From the NCBI RefSeq assembly GCF_030269765.1, contig NZ_BSTX01000001.1, positions 1,309,370-1,373,369 on the forward strand: 64,000 nt of DNA, given 5' to 3'. How positions within the stretch are numbered: the first letter of the stretch is position 1; each line of letters begins with the position of its first letter. The position numbers were made by a program, and so were the translations under genes. Origin of the DNA: Actinorhabdospora filicis. GTDB lineage: Bacteria > Actinomycetota > Actinomycetes > Mycobacteriales > Micromonosporaceae. This document shows, one piece after another, positions 57,079 to 64,000 of this stretch. The notes beneath the pieces are model-generated. The model made no database searches and was not told where the DNA came from. It saw only the letters and a program-made list of their open reading frames with translations.

Positions 57079-57317
57079 TCATGCACGACACCCCGCCGCC
57101 ACCCCTCGACCGACAGGGCATCGGCCGTAATCGTCGGCCCCAGACGTGGCGGCTTATCGCCGCTCGTTGTCCGCTTTGGGCCGACGTTTGTATCAACGAT
57201 CCTGCCAGATGATGGTTACGCCCTGCAGGCAGATCTTCTACAACTAGTTCTCGGCGTGTCGGATTCACGCGCTTGTCGGGCACAATCGTCGGTGCCGAAA
57301 CGACCCGAGAGGACCCC

Positions 57318-57887
57318 ATGGAGATCACGACCCGCCCGCCCACCGACGCCGCCTTCATCGTTCGCGCCGACCCGAAGGCGCAGGCGAAGGTCTTCGGCGC
57401 GATGGGCCTGATCGGCGCGCTCGTCCTGCTCGGCGGACTCGTCTCACTCGCCTTCGACTGGAAGTCCCTCGTCGCGTGGGGCCTGAGCGTGGTCGGGCTG
57501 GCCACACTCGTGCACACGCTGCTGGAGTACCGCCGCCAGACCACGTTCCCCGTCCTGGCCGTCACCCCCAAGGCCATCTGGTTCCGCATCGGCGTCAAGC
57601 ACCTGGCGGGCGTCCCGTGGTCCGACGTCACCGACGTGCGCACCAGCACCCACGGCGGCTACTGGTTCGTCCTCGTCGACGCCGACGACGCCGCCGCCGA
57701 GCTCGCCTCGCACGCCAAGCTGTGGCAGCGCACCGCCCCGGCCCGCCAAGCTCACGGCACGCCCTTCGCGCTCACCGACGGCGGGAAGGACAAGTCCCGC
57801 TGGCAGATCATCGCCGGGATCAACGCGTCACGACCCGGTCACGAGGCGTCCGATGGGAATGCGATTGACGACTCGTCCACGCTGTGA
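57318..57887 (+). CDS. Membrane protein with a PH-like domain, unassigned
   Basis: This 189-residue protein has two hydrophobic helices at about residues 28-68 (AMGLIGALVLLGGLVSLAF; VAWGLSVVGLATLVHTLLEY), then a beta-rich PH-like section (PVLAVTPKAIWFRIGVKHLAGVPWSDVTDVRTSTHGGYWFVLVDAD). ATG 57318 has GAGAGGA upstream; a GTG-led frame from 57273 is less likely. Such small two-helix/PH-like proteins are common in actinobacteria with unknown roles. It lies upstream of sucC but is separated from it by 127 bp. Confidence 0.7.
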   Translation: MEITTRPPTDAAFIVRADPKAQAKVFGAMGLIGALVLLGGLVSLAFDWKSLVAWGLSVVGLATLVHTLLEYRRQTTFPVLAVTPKAIWFRIGVKHLAGVPWSDVTDVRTSTHGGYWFVLVDADDAAAELASHAKLWQRTAPARQAHGTPFALTDGGKDKSRWQIIAGINASRPGHEASDGNAIDDSSTL

Positions 57888-58014
57888 CACGTACGACACA
57901 CCCGGGCCGGGCGTGACCGCAACCCCCTCGCTACCCTGCGGGAAGGAGCCGTATTGCGCGACTCCGCCCGTCTCAAACCATGTCAGCGAAGACGCAGGGA
58001 GCAGGGACTAAATC

Positions 58015-59193
58015 GTGGACCTGTACGAATATCAGGGGCGCGCGCTGTTCGAGCGGCACGGAGTGCCGGTGCTCGACGGTGGAGTGGCCACCACTCCGGA
58101 AGAGGCTCGCGCACTCGCCGAGCGGCTCGGCGGCAAGGTCGTGGTCAAGGCCCAGGTCAAGGTGGGCGGCCGTGGCAAGGCCGGTGGCGTGAAGCTCGCC
58201 GACGGCGCCCAGGAGGCGTTCGACCGGGCCTCCGACATCCTCGGCATGGACATCAAGGGCCACACGGTCCACAAGGTGATGCTGGCGGAGACCGCCGACA
58301 TCGCCGAGGAGTACTACTTCTCGTTCCTGCTGGACCGCGCCAACCGCACCTTCCTGTGCATCGCCTCCACCGCGGGCGGCATGGAGATCGAGCAGGTCGC
58401 CGAGGAGACCCCGGACAAGGTCCTGAAGCTCCCCATCGACGCCATCAAGGGCGTCGACGAGGCCCTCGCGGCCGAGATCGCCGAGCGGGCCCAGTTCCCG
58501 GCCGAGCTGAAGGACCAGCTGGTCCCGATGTTCGTGAAGCTGTGGGCCGCCTTCGTCGCCGAGGACGCCACGCTGGTCGAGGTCAACCCGCTCGCCCTCA
58601 CCCGCGACGGCAAGGTCCTGGCGCTGGACGCCAAGGTCACCCTCGACGAGAACGCCTCCTTCCGTCACCCCGACCACGCCGAGTACGTCGACGTCAACGC
58701 CGTCGACCCGCTGGAGCAGGCGGCGAAGGAGAAGGACCTCAACTACGTGAAGCTCGACGGCAACGTCGGCATCATCGGCAACGGCGCGGGCCTGGTCATG
58801 TCCACTCTGGACGTGGTCGCCTACGCCGGTGAGAACCACGGCGGCGCCAAGCCCGCCAACTTCCTCGACATCGGCGGCGGCGCCTCGGCCGAGGTCATGG
58901 CCAACGGCCTGGAGATCGTCCTCGGCGACAACGACGTCAAGTCGGTCTTCGTGAACGTCTTCGGCGGCATCACCGCCTGCGACGAGGTCGCCAAGGGCAT
59001 CGTGCAGGCCCTGGAGATGCTCGCCGCGCGCGGCGACGACGTCACCAAGCCGCTGGTCGTCCGCCTGGACGGCAACAACGCCGACGAGGGCCGCCGGATC
59101 CTCGACGAGGCGAACCACCCGCTGGTCCAGCGGGTCGACACGATGGACGGCGCGGCCGACCGCGCCGCCGAGCTCGCGGCGCAGGGAGCGTAG
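58015..59193 (+). CDS. sucC: Succinyl-CoA ligase (ADP-forming) beta subunit
   Basis: This 392-residue protein begins [23 protein letters not shown], with the ATP-grasp motifs [43 protein letters not shown] and [14 protein letters not shown]. With SucD it interconverts succinyl-CoA and succinate with nucleotide phosphorylation in the TCA cycle. GTG 58015 follows GGGAGCAGGGA. SucD starts four bases after its stop. The TACCCT box near 57932 is a possible -10. Confidence 0.97.
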   Translation: MDLYEYQGRALFERHGVPVLDGGVATTPEEARALAERLGGKVVVKAQVKVGGRGKAGGVKLADGAQEAFDRASDILGMDIKGHTVHKVMLAETADIAEEYYFSFLLDRANRTFLCIASTAGGMEIEQVAEETPDKVLKLPIDAIKGVDEALAAEIAERAQFPAELKDQLVPMFVKLWAAFVAEDATLVEVNPLALTRDGKVLALDAKVTLDENASFRHPDHAEYVDVNAVDPLEQAAKEKDLNYVKLDGNVGIIGNGAGLVMSTLDVVAYAGENHGGAKPANFLDIGGGASAEVMANGLEIVLGDNDVKSVFVNVFGGITACDEVAKGIVQALEMLAARGDDVTKPLVVRLDGNNADEGRRILDEANHPLVQRVDTMDGAADRAAELAAQGA

Positions 59194-59197
59194 AACG

Positions 59198-60085
59198 ATG
59201 GCCATCTTCCTCAACGAGAACAGCAAGGTCATCGTCCAGGGCATGACCGGCTCCGAGGGCATGAAGCACACCCGCCGCATGCTCGCCGCGGGCACCAGCG
59301 TCGTCGGCGGCGTGAACCCCCGCAAGGCCGGTACCAAGGTCGACTTCGACGGCACCTCCCTGCCGGTGTTCGCCTCCGTCGCCGAGGCCATGGCCGAGAC
59401 CGGCGCGGACGTATCGGTCGTCTTCGTTCCCCCGGCCTTCACCAAGGCCGCCGTGATCGAGGCCATCGACGCCGAGATCCCCCTCGCCGTGGTCATCACC
59501 GAGGGCGTCCCGGTCCACGACTCGGTCTCGTTCTGGGCCTACAACCAGGACAAGGGCGCCAAGACCCGCATCATCGGCCCCAACTGCCCGGGTCTGCAGT
59601 CTCCCGGCAAGGCCAACGCGGGCATCATCCCCGCCGACATCACCGGCGCCGGCAAGATCGGCCTGGTGTCCAAGTCCGGCACCCTGACCTACCAGCTGAT
59701 GTACGAGCTCCGCGACATCGGCTTCTCCACCGCCGTCGGCATCGGTGGCGACCCCGTCATCGGCACCACCCACATCGACTGCCTCGCGGCTTTCGAGGCG
59801 GACCCGGAGACCGAGGCCATCGTGATGATCGGCGAGATCGGCGGCGACGCCGAAGAGCGCGCCGCCGACTTCATCAAGGCCAACGTCACCAAGCCCGTCG
59901 TCGCCTACATCGCCGGCTTCACCGCTCCCCCCGGCAAGACCATGGGCCACGCGGGCGCCATCATCTCCGGCTCCGCCGGCACCGCCGAGGCCAAGAAGGT
60001 CGCCCTGGAGGCGGCCGGCGTGAAGGTCGGCAAGACGCCTTCGGAGACCGCGAAGCTGATGCGCGAGGTCGTGGCGTCGCTTTAG
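59198..60085 (+). CDS. sucD: Succinyl-CoA ligase alpha subunit
   Basis: This 295-residue protein begins [25 protein letters not shown] (CoA-binding fold). It contains [18 protein letters not shown] and, near the end, the phosphohistidine loop [21 protein letters not shown]. It is co-transcribed with sucC. It is the usual length and complete. An intrinsic terminator follows 25 bp downstream. Confidence 0.97.
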   Translation: MAIFLNENSKVIVQGMTGSEGMKHTRRMLAAGTSVVGGVNPRKAGTKVDFDGTSLPVFASVAEAMAETGADVSVVFVPPAFTKAAVIEAIDAEIPLAVVITEGVPVHDSVSFWAYNQDKGAKTRIIGPNCPGLQSPGKANAGIIPADITGAGKIGLVSKSGTLTYQLMYELRDIGFSTAVGIGGDPVIGTTHIDCLAAFEADPETEAIVMIGEIGGDAEERAADFIKANVTKPVVAYIAGFTAPPGKTMGHAGAIISGSAGTAEAKKVALEAAGVKVGKTPSETAKLMREVVASL

Positions 60086-60110
60086 GACGCGCGAGCACGA
60101 GTGATGAGGA

Positions 60111-60135
60111 AGCCCCGGGCCGGTGGTCCGGGGCT
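60111..60135 (+). terminator. Intrinsic terminator after sucCD
   Basis: AGCCCCGG (60111-60118) pairs with CCGGGGCT (60128-60135), followed by TTTTC. Confidence 0.88.
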
Positions 60136-60177
60136 TTTTCACGGGTGGGGGTCGAGGTGTTCGCACATAACTCGCGA

Positions 60178-60363
60178 TTATCGACGACGGTCGATCTCCC
60201 GGTCGGGCTCACACGGCGTGAGGCCGAGGTCCACACGTGCGCCGGGGCGCCTGGCGGCGTGATAGGCCACCACCGATTCAGCCACACCGGCCTCGATACC
60301 GGCGAGTTCTTCCTCGTCGAAGAGCTTGCGGCGAACGTCTTCCCAGTCGTAGAACGTGGTCAT
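60178..60363 (-). pseudogene. Truncated antitoxin copy
   Basis: This 61-codon frame begins MTTFYDWEDVRRKLFDEEELAGIEAGVAESVVAYHAARR, closely matching the N-terminus of the antitoxin gene 60 bp upstream (MTKFLDWEDAKHEIFDDEDLADIEAGAAQ). After about 40 residues the helix-turn-helix is replaced by an unrelated Arg/Pro tail, apart from a short GLTP echo of GLTQ. It is best read as a duplicated and truncated antitoxin. It might still make a short peptide that binds the toxin. Confidence 0.65.
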
Positions 60364-60425
60364 CGCACCTCCATCAGGCTGAACGAGTGAACCCGGCCCG
60401 GCATGACGCCGGCCTTTCTCACCGA

Positions 60426-60743
60426 TCAGGCGATGAGCAGCCGCGTGGAACCGAAGTTCGCCACGACTTCCAGGGTTCCCCCCAGTGCGCTCACGTACGC
60501 GGCGATCGTGGCGATCTCGCTATTGGCGACCTGACCCCGCTCGATCGCCGAGACGCGCTCCTGCCGGACATGCAGGCGCTCGGCGAGTTGCTGCTGCGTC
60601 AGCCCGCGTTCCTTGCGCATCTCGACGAGTCGGGCGGCTCGGCTGATGGCGACGAGCTGAGCGGCCCCCGCCTCGATGTCGGCGAGATCCTCGTCGTCGA
60701 AGATCTCGTGCTTGGCGTCTTCCCAGTCAAGGAACTTGGTCAT
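60426..60743 (-). CDS. XRE-type antitoxin (HTH)
   Basis: This 105-residue protein has an N-terminal segment (MTKFLDWEDAKHEIFDDEDLADIEAG) and an XRE helix-turn-helix, EMRKERGLTQQQLAERLHVRQERVSAIERGQVANSEIATIAAYVSALGG (RGLTQQQLAERL, RQERVSAIERG), ending in TLEVVANFG. ATG 60743 overlaps the toxin stop (ATGA), giving the toxin-first order of HigBA-like systems. It should neutralise the toxin and bind the palindrome upstream of the operon. Confidence 0.9.
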   Translation of the reverse strand: MTKFLDWEDAKHEIFDDEDLADIEAGAAQLVAISRAARLVEMRKERGLTQQQLAERLHVRQERVSAIERGQVANSEIATIAAYVSALGGTLEVVANFGSTRLLIA

Positions 60744-61120
60744 CGTTCGTCGTCTCCACCCGTGTCCAGTTGGTCGAGCCACTCCAAATAGAGAGCCTCC
60801 GCCTGAGGAATGGCCGTTGCGTACCAGGCATTCCAGCTCCCGGCCTTGTCACCGGCGACAAGAAGCACCGCGTTGCGAATCGGGTCGAAGACGAACAGGA
60901 TCCTGACCTCACTTCGGCCTGCCGACGGCGGCCTCAGTTCCTTGAGGTTGTGCCAGTGCGAGCCCTTGACCCGATCGACCAGCGGTCGTCCCAAGGCCGG
61001 ACCATCTTCCAGCAGTGCGGCCACGGCCCGCCCGACGAGTCGCGACGTTCGCCGATCGTCCTTTCGCAGGCGATGGAGCCATTCCTTCACGTCATCGGTC
61101 ATCTTGAGCTGCCAGCTCAT
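60740..61120 (-). CDS. RelE/ParE-superfamily (HigB/Gp49-like) toxin
   Basis: This 126-residue protein has the family pattern VKEWLHRLRKDDRRTSRLVGRAVAALLEDGPALGRPLVDRVKGS, then HNLKELRPPSAGRSEVRILFVFDPIRNAVLLVAGDKAG (LKELR, RILFVFDP, LLVAGDK). Members are usually ribosome-dependent mRNA interferases. It is the first gene of the toxin-antitoxin operon. ATG 61120 lies ten bases from the inverted repeat, so operator binding would block the promoter or start. Confidence 0.9.
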   Translation of the reverse strand: MSWQLKMTDDVKEWLHRLRKDDRRTSRLVGRAVAALLEDGPALGRPLVDRVKGSHWHNLKELRPPSAGRSEVRILFVFDPIRNAVLLVAGDKAGSWNAWYATAIPQAEALYLEWLDQLDTGGDDER

Positions 61121-61130
61121 TCGACTCTCC

Positions 61131-61162
61131 AGTACTTCGAGATACTAGCATATCGAAGTACT
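61131..61162. promoter_or_regulatory. Palindromic operator of the toxin-antitoxin operon
   Basis: Perfect 10-base arms AGTACTTCGA (61131-61140) and TCGAAGTACT (61153-61162). The 12-base centre GATACTAGCATA is also largely symmetric, making 28 of 32 positions palindromic. It is a likely site for the XRE antitoxin. Confidence 0.85.
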
Positions 61163-61327
61163 GAACGAGCAAGATTCGAAAGAGTTACCGATTCGTCGGA
61201 TTTGCGATAGAAGTTTCACGACCGCCGTGCCCGCCACATGTCACGATCGAACACCGGCGCCAGAGGCCCGGGAGGCGAGATCGCGCCCCCGCAACGCCCC
61301 ACAGCCGCGAAAGCGTGCGGCAGTCCC

Positions 61328-61615
61328 CTAATCCAGCACCACCCACCGCCCCCCGAAGTCCGCCACCATCTCGAAGCTCCCCCCGAGCGCGCCCACGTAC
61401 GCCCCCGTCACCCGTCCCGGGAGCGAGGCCGCGTCGCCGCGCTCGATCGCCGAGACCTCGTCCACGGTGATCCCGGCCAGGGACGCCGCCTCGCCCACGC
61501 TCAGCCCGCGCGATTCGCGCCGCTCGATGAGGCGGTGCGCGCGGAACAGGCGCGCCGCCGACTGCTCGACGGTCTCGGTCCCGATGCGGATCTCATGCCA
61601 CGTGTCAGTACCCAT
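61328..61615 (-). CDS. Orphan XRE antitoxin-like protein
   Basis: This 95-residue protein begins MGTDTWHEIRIGTETVEQSAARL. A helix-turn-helix follows (RESRGLSVGEAASLAGITVDEVSAIERGD) and it ends AYVGALGGSFEMVADFGGRWVVLD. The last part mirrors the neighbouring antitoxin (AYVSALGGTLEVVANFGSTRLLI), so the two are paralogues. No toxin gene adjoins it. ATG 61615 is preferred to the longer frame from 61666, which would run through the 16-bp palindrome. It may be autoregulated through that site. Confidence 0.75.
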   Translation of the reverse strand: MGTDTWHEIRIGTETVEQSAARLFRAHRLIERRESRGLSVGEAASLAGITVDEVSAIERGDAASLPGRVTGAYVGALGGSFEMVADFGGRWVVLD

Positions 61616-61654
61616 GCCCTGACCAACGACGACGCGGCGACACCGGCCCACCTC

Positions 61655-61670
61655 TGTCGTGTACACGACA
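61655..61670. promoter_or_regulatory. 16-bp perfect palindrome upstream of the orphan antitoxin gene
   Basis: TGTCGTGTACACGACA is fully symmetric and lies 40 bp before the start at 61615 and 82 bp before the divergent DUF6350 gene. It may be the operator of the orphan HTH protein and could affect both genes. Confidence 0.7.
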
Positions 61671-61751
61671 TTGACATCCCCCGAACGATGCGTATATCGC
61701 CCCCGGCAGGCCGCCGCCCATTCGCGCGCTCATCCTGAGACACTTACCGCG

Positions 61752-63056
61752 ATGACCGAGCAGAACCGGAATCGAGGCGCGCAACGCGACACCGCCAGGG
61801 TCGACGTGACGGGCGCGCGCAAACCGCGCGCCACGCAACGTGAGACCGTGCCCGTCACCCCGCGGCAGCGGGGCGGCCAGCAGCGGACGGTGGAGGTACG
61901 CACGCGCCCGAAACGGCCCCGCACGGCCGGATCGGTCTTCACCGCGGGCGCGGCGACGGTCGGGTGGGCGCTGCTGGTCACCGGCGCGCCGCTGATCGTG
62001 GCGGTCCTCGTCCCGTGGTTCATCGCCGGGCATCCCGGCGGCGTCTCGGACGCGGTGCGCGCCGCGGGCGCCGCGTGGCTGCTCGGCCACGGCGTCCCGG
62101 TCGGCATCGGCGGCGGGCTCATCGGGCTCACGCCGCTGCTCATCACCGCGCTGCTCGCCTGGCGCGCGTACCGCGCGGGCGCCAACACCGCCCGGGCCAT
62201 CGGCGCGCGCGACGCCGCCGCGATCCGCTCGGTGCTGCTGGCCGTCGTGCCGCCCTACACGCTCATCGCGGTCATCGTGGCCGCGCTCGTCGACGGCGGC
62301 CTCTTCCACGTCTCCGTCCCCCGAAGTGCGCTGCACGCCGCGGTGTTCGCCACCGCGCTGGCGCTGCTGGGCGCGCTGCGCGAATCGGGCGTCGGGCGCC
62401 GCCGGTGGACGCGGACGCCGGTGTGGCTGCAACGCGGCGCCTCCGCCGGGCTCATCGCCGCGCTCATCATGCTCGCCGGCGGCGCGCTCGCCGTCGGCAT
62501 CTCACTGGCCGCCAACGGCAAGGCCGCCCGGCAGATGCTGGAGGGCTACGGCACCGGCGCGATCGGCGTCGGCCTGATCTGCCTGCTGTTCGTGCCCACC
62601 GTCGCCATCTGGGCCACCTCCTACCTGCTCGGGCCGGGCTTCGCCTTCGGCGCCGGGACCCGCGTCAGCCTCGTCGACGTCGTCCTCGGGCCCGTCCCGA
62701 ACGTGCCACTGCTGGCGGCGTTCCCGACGCAGCCCGCGCCCTCCTACGCCAGCTTCATCCTCGGCGTCCCCGTCGTCGCCGGGGTCATCCTGGGCGTCTT
62801 CCTCACCCGCCGCAGCGGCGACCTGCGCGTCGGCAAACTCCTGCTGGCCGCGCTCACCGCCGGGCTCGTCGCCGGGGCCGTCATCGCCCTCGCCTGCCTG
62901 GCCGCCACCGGGCCCCTCGGCACCGGGCGGCTCGCCGAGATCGGGCCCCGGGTGTGGCTCAGCGCACTCGCCGCCGCCGGGACCGTCACCGTCGCGGCAG
63001 GTATCGGCACGCTCGCCACCCGTGCGCTGCTGGGACGCGACCGAAAGTTAAGGTAG
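61752..63056 (+). CDS. DUF6350 family multipass membrane protein
   Basis: This 434-residue protein has a basic cytoplasmic N-terminus (about 65 residues), then about nine to ten helices, including [44 protein letters not shown], a characteristic DUF6350 block, and [33 protein letters not shown]. Its place between sucD and purN is typical of actinobacteria. ATG 61752 is chosen over an upstream in-frame ATG at 61659. The penultimate codon before the stop is preceded by TTA (63048-63050), a bldA-type codon. A septation-linked role has been proposed for relatives; this is not visible here. Confidence 0.88.
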   Translation: MTEQNRNRGAQRDTARVDVTGARKPRATQRETVPVTPRQRGGQQRTVEVRTRPKRPRTAGSVFTAGAATVGWALLVTGAPLIVAVLVPWFIAGHPGGVSDAVRAAGAAWLLGHGVPVGIGGGLIGLTPLLITALLAWRAYRAGANTARAIGARDAAAIRSVLLAVVPPYTLIAVIVAALVDGGLFHVSVPRSALHAAVFATALALLGALRESGVGRRRWTRTPVWLQRGASAGLIAALIMLAGGALAVGISLAANGKAARQMLEGYGTGAIGVGLICLLFVPTVAIWATSYLLGPGFAFGAGTRVSLVDVVLGPVPNVPLLAAFPTQPAPSYASFILGVPVVAGVILGVFLTRRSGDLRVGKLLLAALTAGLVAGAVIALACLAATGPLGTGRLAEIGPRVWLSALAAAGTVTVAAGIGTLATRALLGRDRKLR

Positions 63057-63059
63057 GCC

Positions 63060-63683
63060 GTGACCTCCCCCGCGCGGCTCGCCGTCCTCATCTCCGGTTC
63101 CGGCACGAACTTGCAGGCCCTCCTGGAAGCCTGCGCCGACCCCGCCTACGGCGCGACCGTCGTCGCCGTCGGAGCCGACCGGGAGAACATCGCCGGACTC
63201 GACATCGCCGCCGCCGCGGGCGTCCCCACCTTCGTGCACCGGGTGAAGGATTACGCCGCCCGCGCCGACTGGGACGCCGCCGTCACCGCGTCCGTCGCCT
63301 CCTTCGAACCCGACCTGGTCATCAGCGCCGGATTCCTGAAGATCCTCGGCGAGGGCTTCCTGTCCCGCTTCGACGGCCGCTACATCAACACCCACAACTC
63401 CCTCCTGCCGTCCTTCGCGGGCATGCACGGCCCCGGGGACGCCTTCGAGGCGGGCGTCAAGCTCGCCGGGGCCACCCTCTTCTTCTGCGACGCGGGCGTC
63501 GACACCGGCCCGATCATCGCGCAGGTGGCGGTGCCCGTCCTCGACGACGACACGGTCGAGACCCTGACCGAACGCATCAAAGTGGCCGAACGCCGGCAGC
63601 TCGTCGACTCCGTCGGTGTGATGGTGCGCGACGGCTGGACCGTGACCGGACGCAAAGTAACCCTCGGACGGAAGAGCGCATGA
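63060..63683 (+). CDS. purN: Phosphoribosylglycinamide formyltransferase
   Basis: This 207-residue protein has the GART motifs [21 protein letters not shown] at the start, [32 protein letters not shown] containing the catalytic Asn-His pair, and [14 protein letters not shown] with the conserved Asp. It transfers the formyl group of 10-formyl-THF to GAR in purine synthesis. One variation is noted: the usual HPSLLPSF reads [11 protein letters not shown] 63060 starts it, and its stop overlaps the purH start (ATGA). Confidence 0.95.
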   Translation: MTSPARLAVLISGSGTNLQALLEACADPAYGATVVAVGADRENIAGLDIAAAAGVPTFVHRVKDYAARADWDAAVTASVASFEPDLVISAGFLKILGEGFLSRFDGRYINTHNSLLPSFAGMHGPGDAFEAGVKLAGATLFFCDAGVDTGPIIAQVAVPVLDDDTVETLTERIKVAERRQLVDSVGVMVRDGWTVTGRKVTLGRKSA

Positions 63684-64000
63684 GCGACGTACGCAAACCC
63701 ATCACCCGTGCCCTGATCAGCGTCTACGACAAGACCGGCCTGGAGGAGCTCGCCCGCGGCCTGCACGCCGGCGGCGTGGCGATCGTGTCCACCGGGTCCA
63801 CCGCCGCCACCATCGAGTCCTACGGCGTCCCCGTCACCAAGGTCGAGGAGCTCACCGGGTTCCCCGAGTGCCTCGACGGCCGCGTGAAGACGCTGCACCC
63901 GCGCGTCCACGCCGGGCTGCTGGCCGACCTGCGGCTGGAGACCCACCGCGCGCAGCTGGCCGAGCTCGACGTCGAGCCCTTCGACCTGCTGATCAGCAAC
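63680..64000 (+). CDS. purH: Bifunctional AICAR formyltransferase / IMP cyclohydrolase, N-terminal part
   Basis: The frame starts at ATG 63680, overlapping the purN stop, and runs off the window. The 107 visible residues match the IMP cyclohydrolase domain: [38 protein letters not shown], then [28 protein letters not shown]. It catalyses the last two steps of IMP synthesis. Coupled to purN as in most actinobacteria. Confidence 0.96.
   Translation, partial: MSDVRKPITRALISVYDKTGLEELARGLHAGGVAIVSTGSTAATIESYGVPVTKVEELTGFPECLDGRVKTLHPRVHAGLLADLRLETHRAQLAELDVEPFDLLISN

Larger units (their letters stand above)
56934..57317. other. Intergenic region with two strong hairpins
   Basis: This 384-bp gap has no convincing gene. 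It holds the hairpins at 56971-56999 and 57042-57078. The stretch 57120-57317 is AT-richer than its surroundings (for example TATCAACGATCCTGCCAGATGATGG) and presumably contains the promoter of the next gene; no box is certain. Confidence 0.45.

Noticed and set aside
57001..57090. tRNA-like GTTCGAGGC stretch on the minus strand
   Set aside because: No acceptor stem or anticodon arm can be formed around it. It lies between two simple hairpins.

Overview
The window is a GC-rich (about 70%) actinobacterial chromosome segment. Mycothiol conjugate amidase (Mca), a FtsB/DUF501/Ppx block, DUF6350, SARP-type regulators and a tRNA-Leu(UAA) of the bldA kind all point to a filamentous actinomycete. The gene order around pcrA, sucCD, DUF6350 and purNH fits Streptosporangiales/Thermomonosporaceae or a relative, but the genus cannot be fixed from sequence alone. 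Both window edges cut genes: a DUF4129 protein on the left and purH on the right.

Layout. 0-5.4 kb: a MoxR / DUF58 / DUF4129 operon with overlapping start and stop codons, then a type II NADH dehydrogenase. 5.5-13.5 kb: a large multipass membrane protein, tRNA-Leu(UAA), two paralogous membrane-anchored proteins, a Bax-inhibitor-like protein, a degenerate SGNH hydrolase, cystathionine beta-synthase and a small acidic calcium-binding-repeat protein. 13.7-20.6 kb: a VOC protein, a TetR / MFS efflux pair sharing a palindromic operator, MsrA, cystathionine gamma-synthase and an amidase-fold protein that has lost its catalytic triad. 20.7-25.6 kb: greA, DUF4307 and mca; a 750-bp gene-free stretch with tandem repeats and a long hairpin; then ftsB, DUF501 and ppx. 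25.6-29.1 kb: an AfsR-like regulator and a convergent SARP.

29.2-39.6 kb is a seven-gene operon on the minus strand built around a WXG100 protein and an EccC/FtsK-type ATPase. It carries a 994-residue protein with a WXG-like helical N-terminus, seven exact 15-residue repeats and a caspase-like His/Cys domain, plus a secreted ricin-lectin/membrane fusion. None of the usual EccB/D/E or mycosin genes is present.

39.7-52.5 kb: an M23 peptidase, pcrA, a chorismate mutase controlled by a Phe/Tyr-rich leader peptide and attenuator, membrane transporters, a small Cys-rich peptide gene, an LLM oxidoreductase / FMN reductase pair and a B12-binding protein. 52.6-56.9 kb is the most novel-looking locus, a compact candidate RiPP cluster: a 44-residue precursor ending in a Cys-containing core, a stand-alone LanM-type dehydratase without a cyclase domain, and two JmjC/cupin-like proteins, one with an intact HxD...H iron site and one degenerate. 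The Cys-rich peptide 4 kb upstream shares a leader/core boundary motif with that precursor. 57-64 kb: sucCD, a toxin-antitoxin module with a long palindromic operator, a truncated antitoxin copy and an orphan antitoxin-like gene, then DUF6350, purN and purH.
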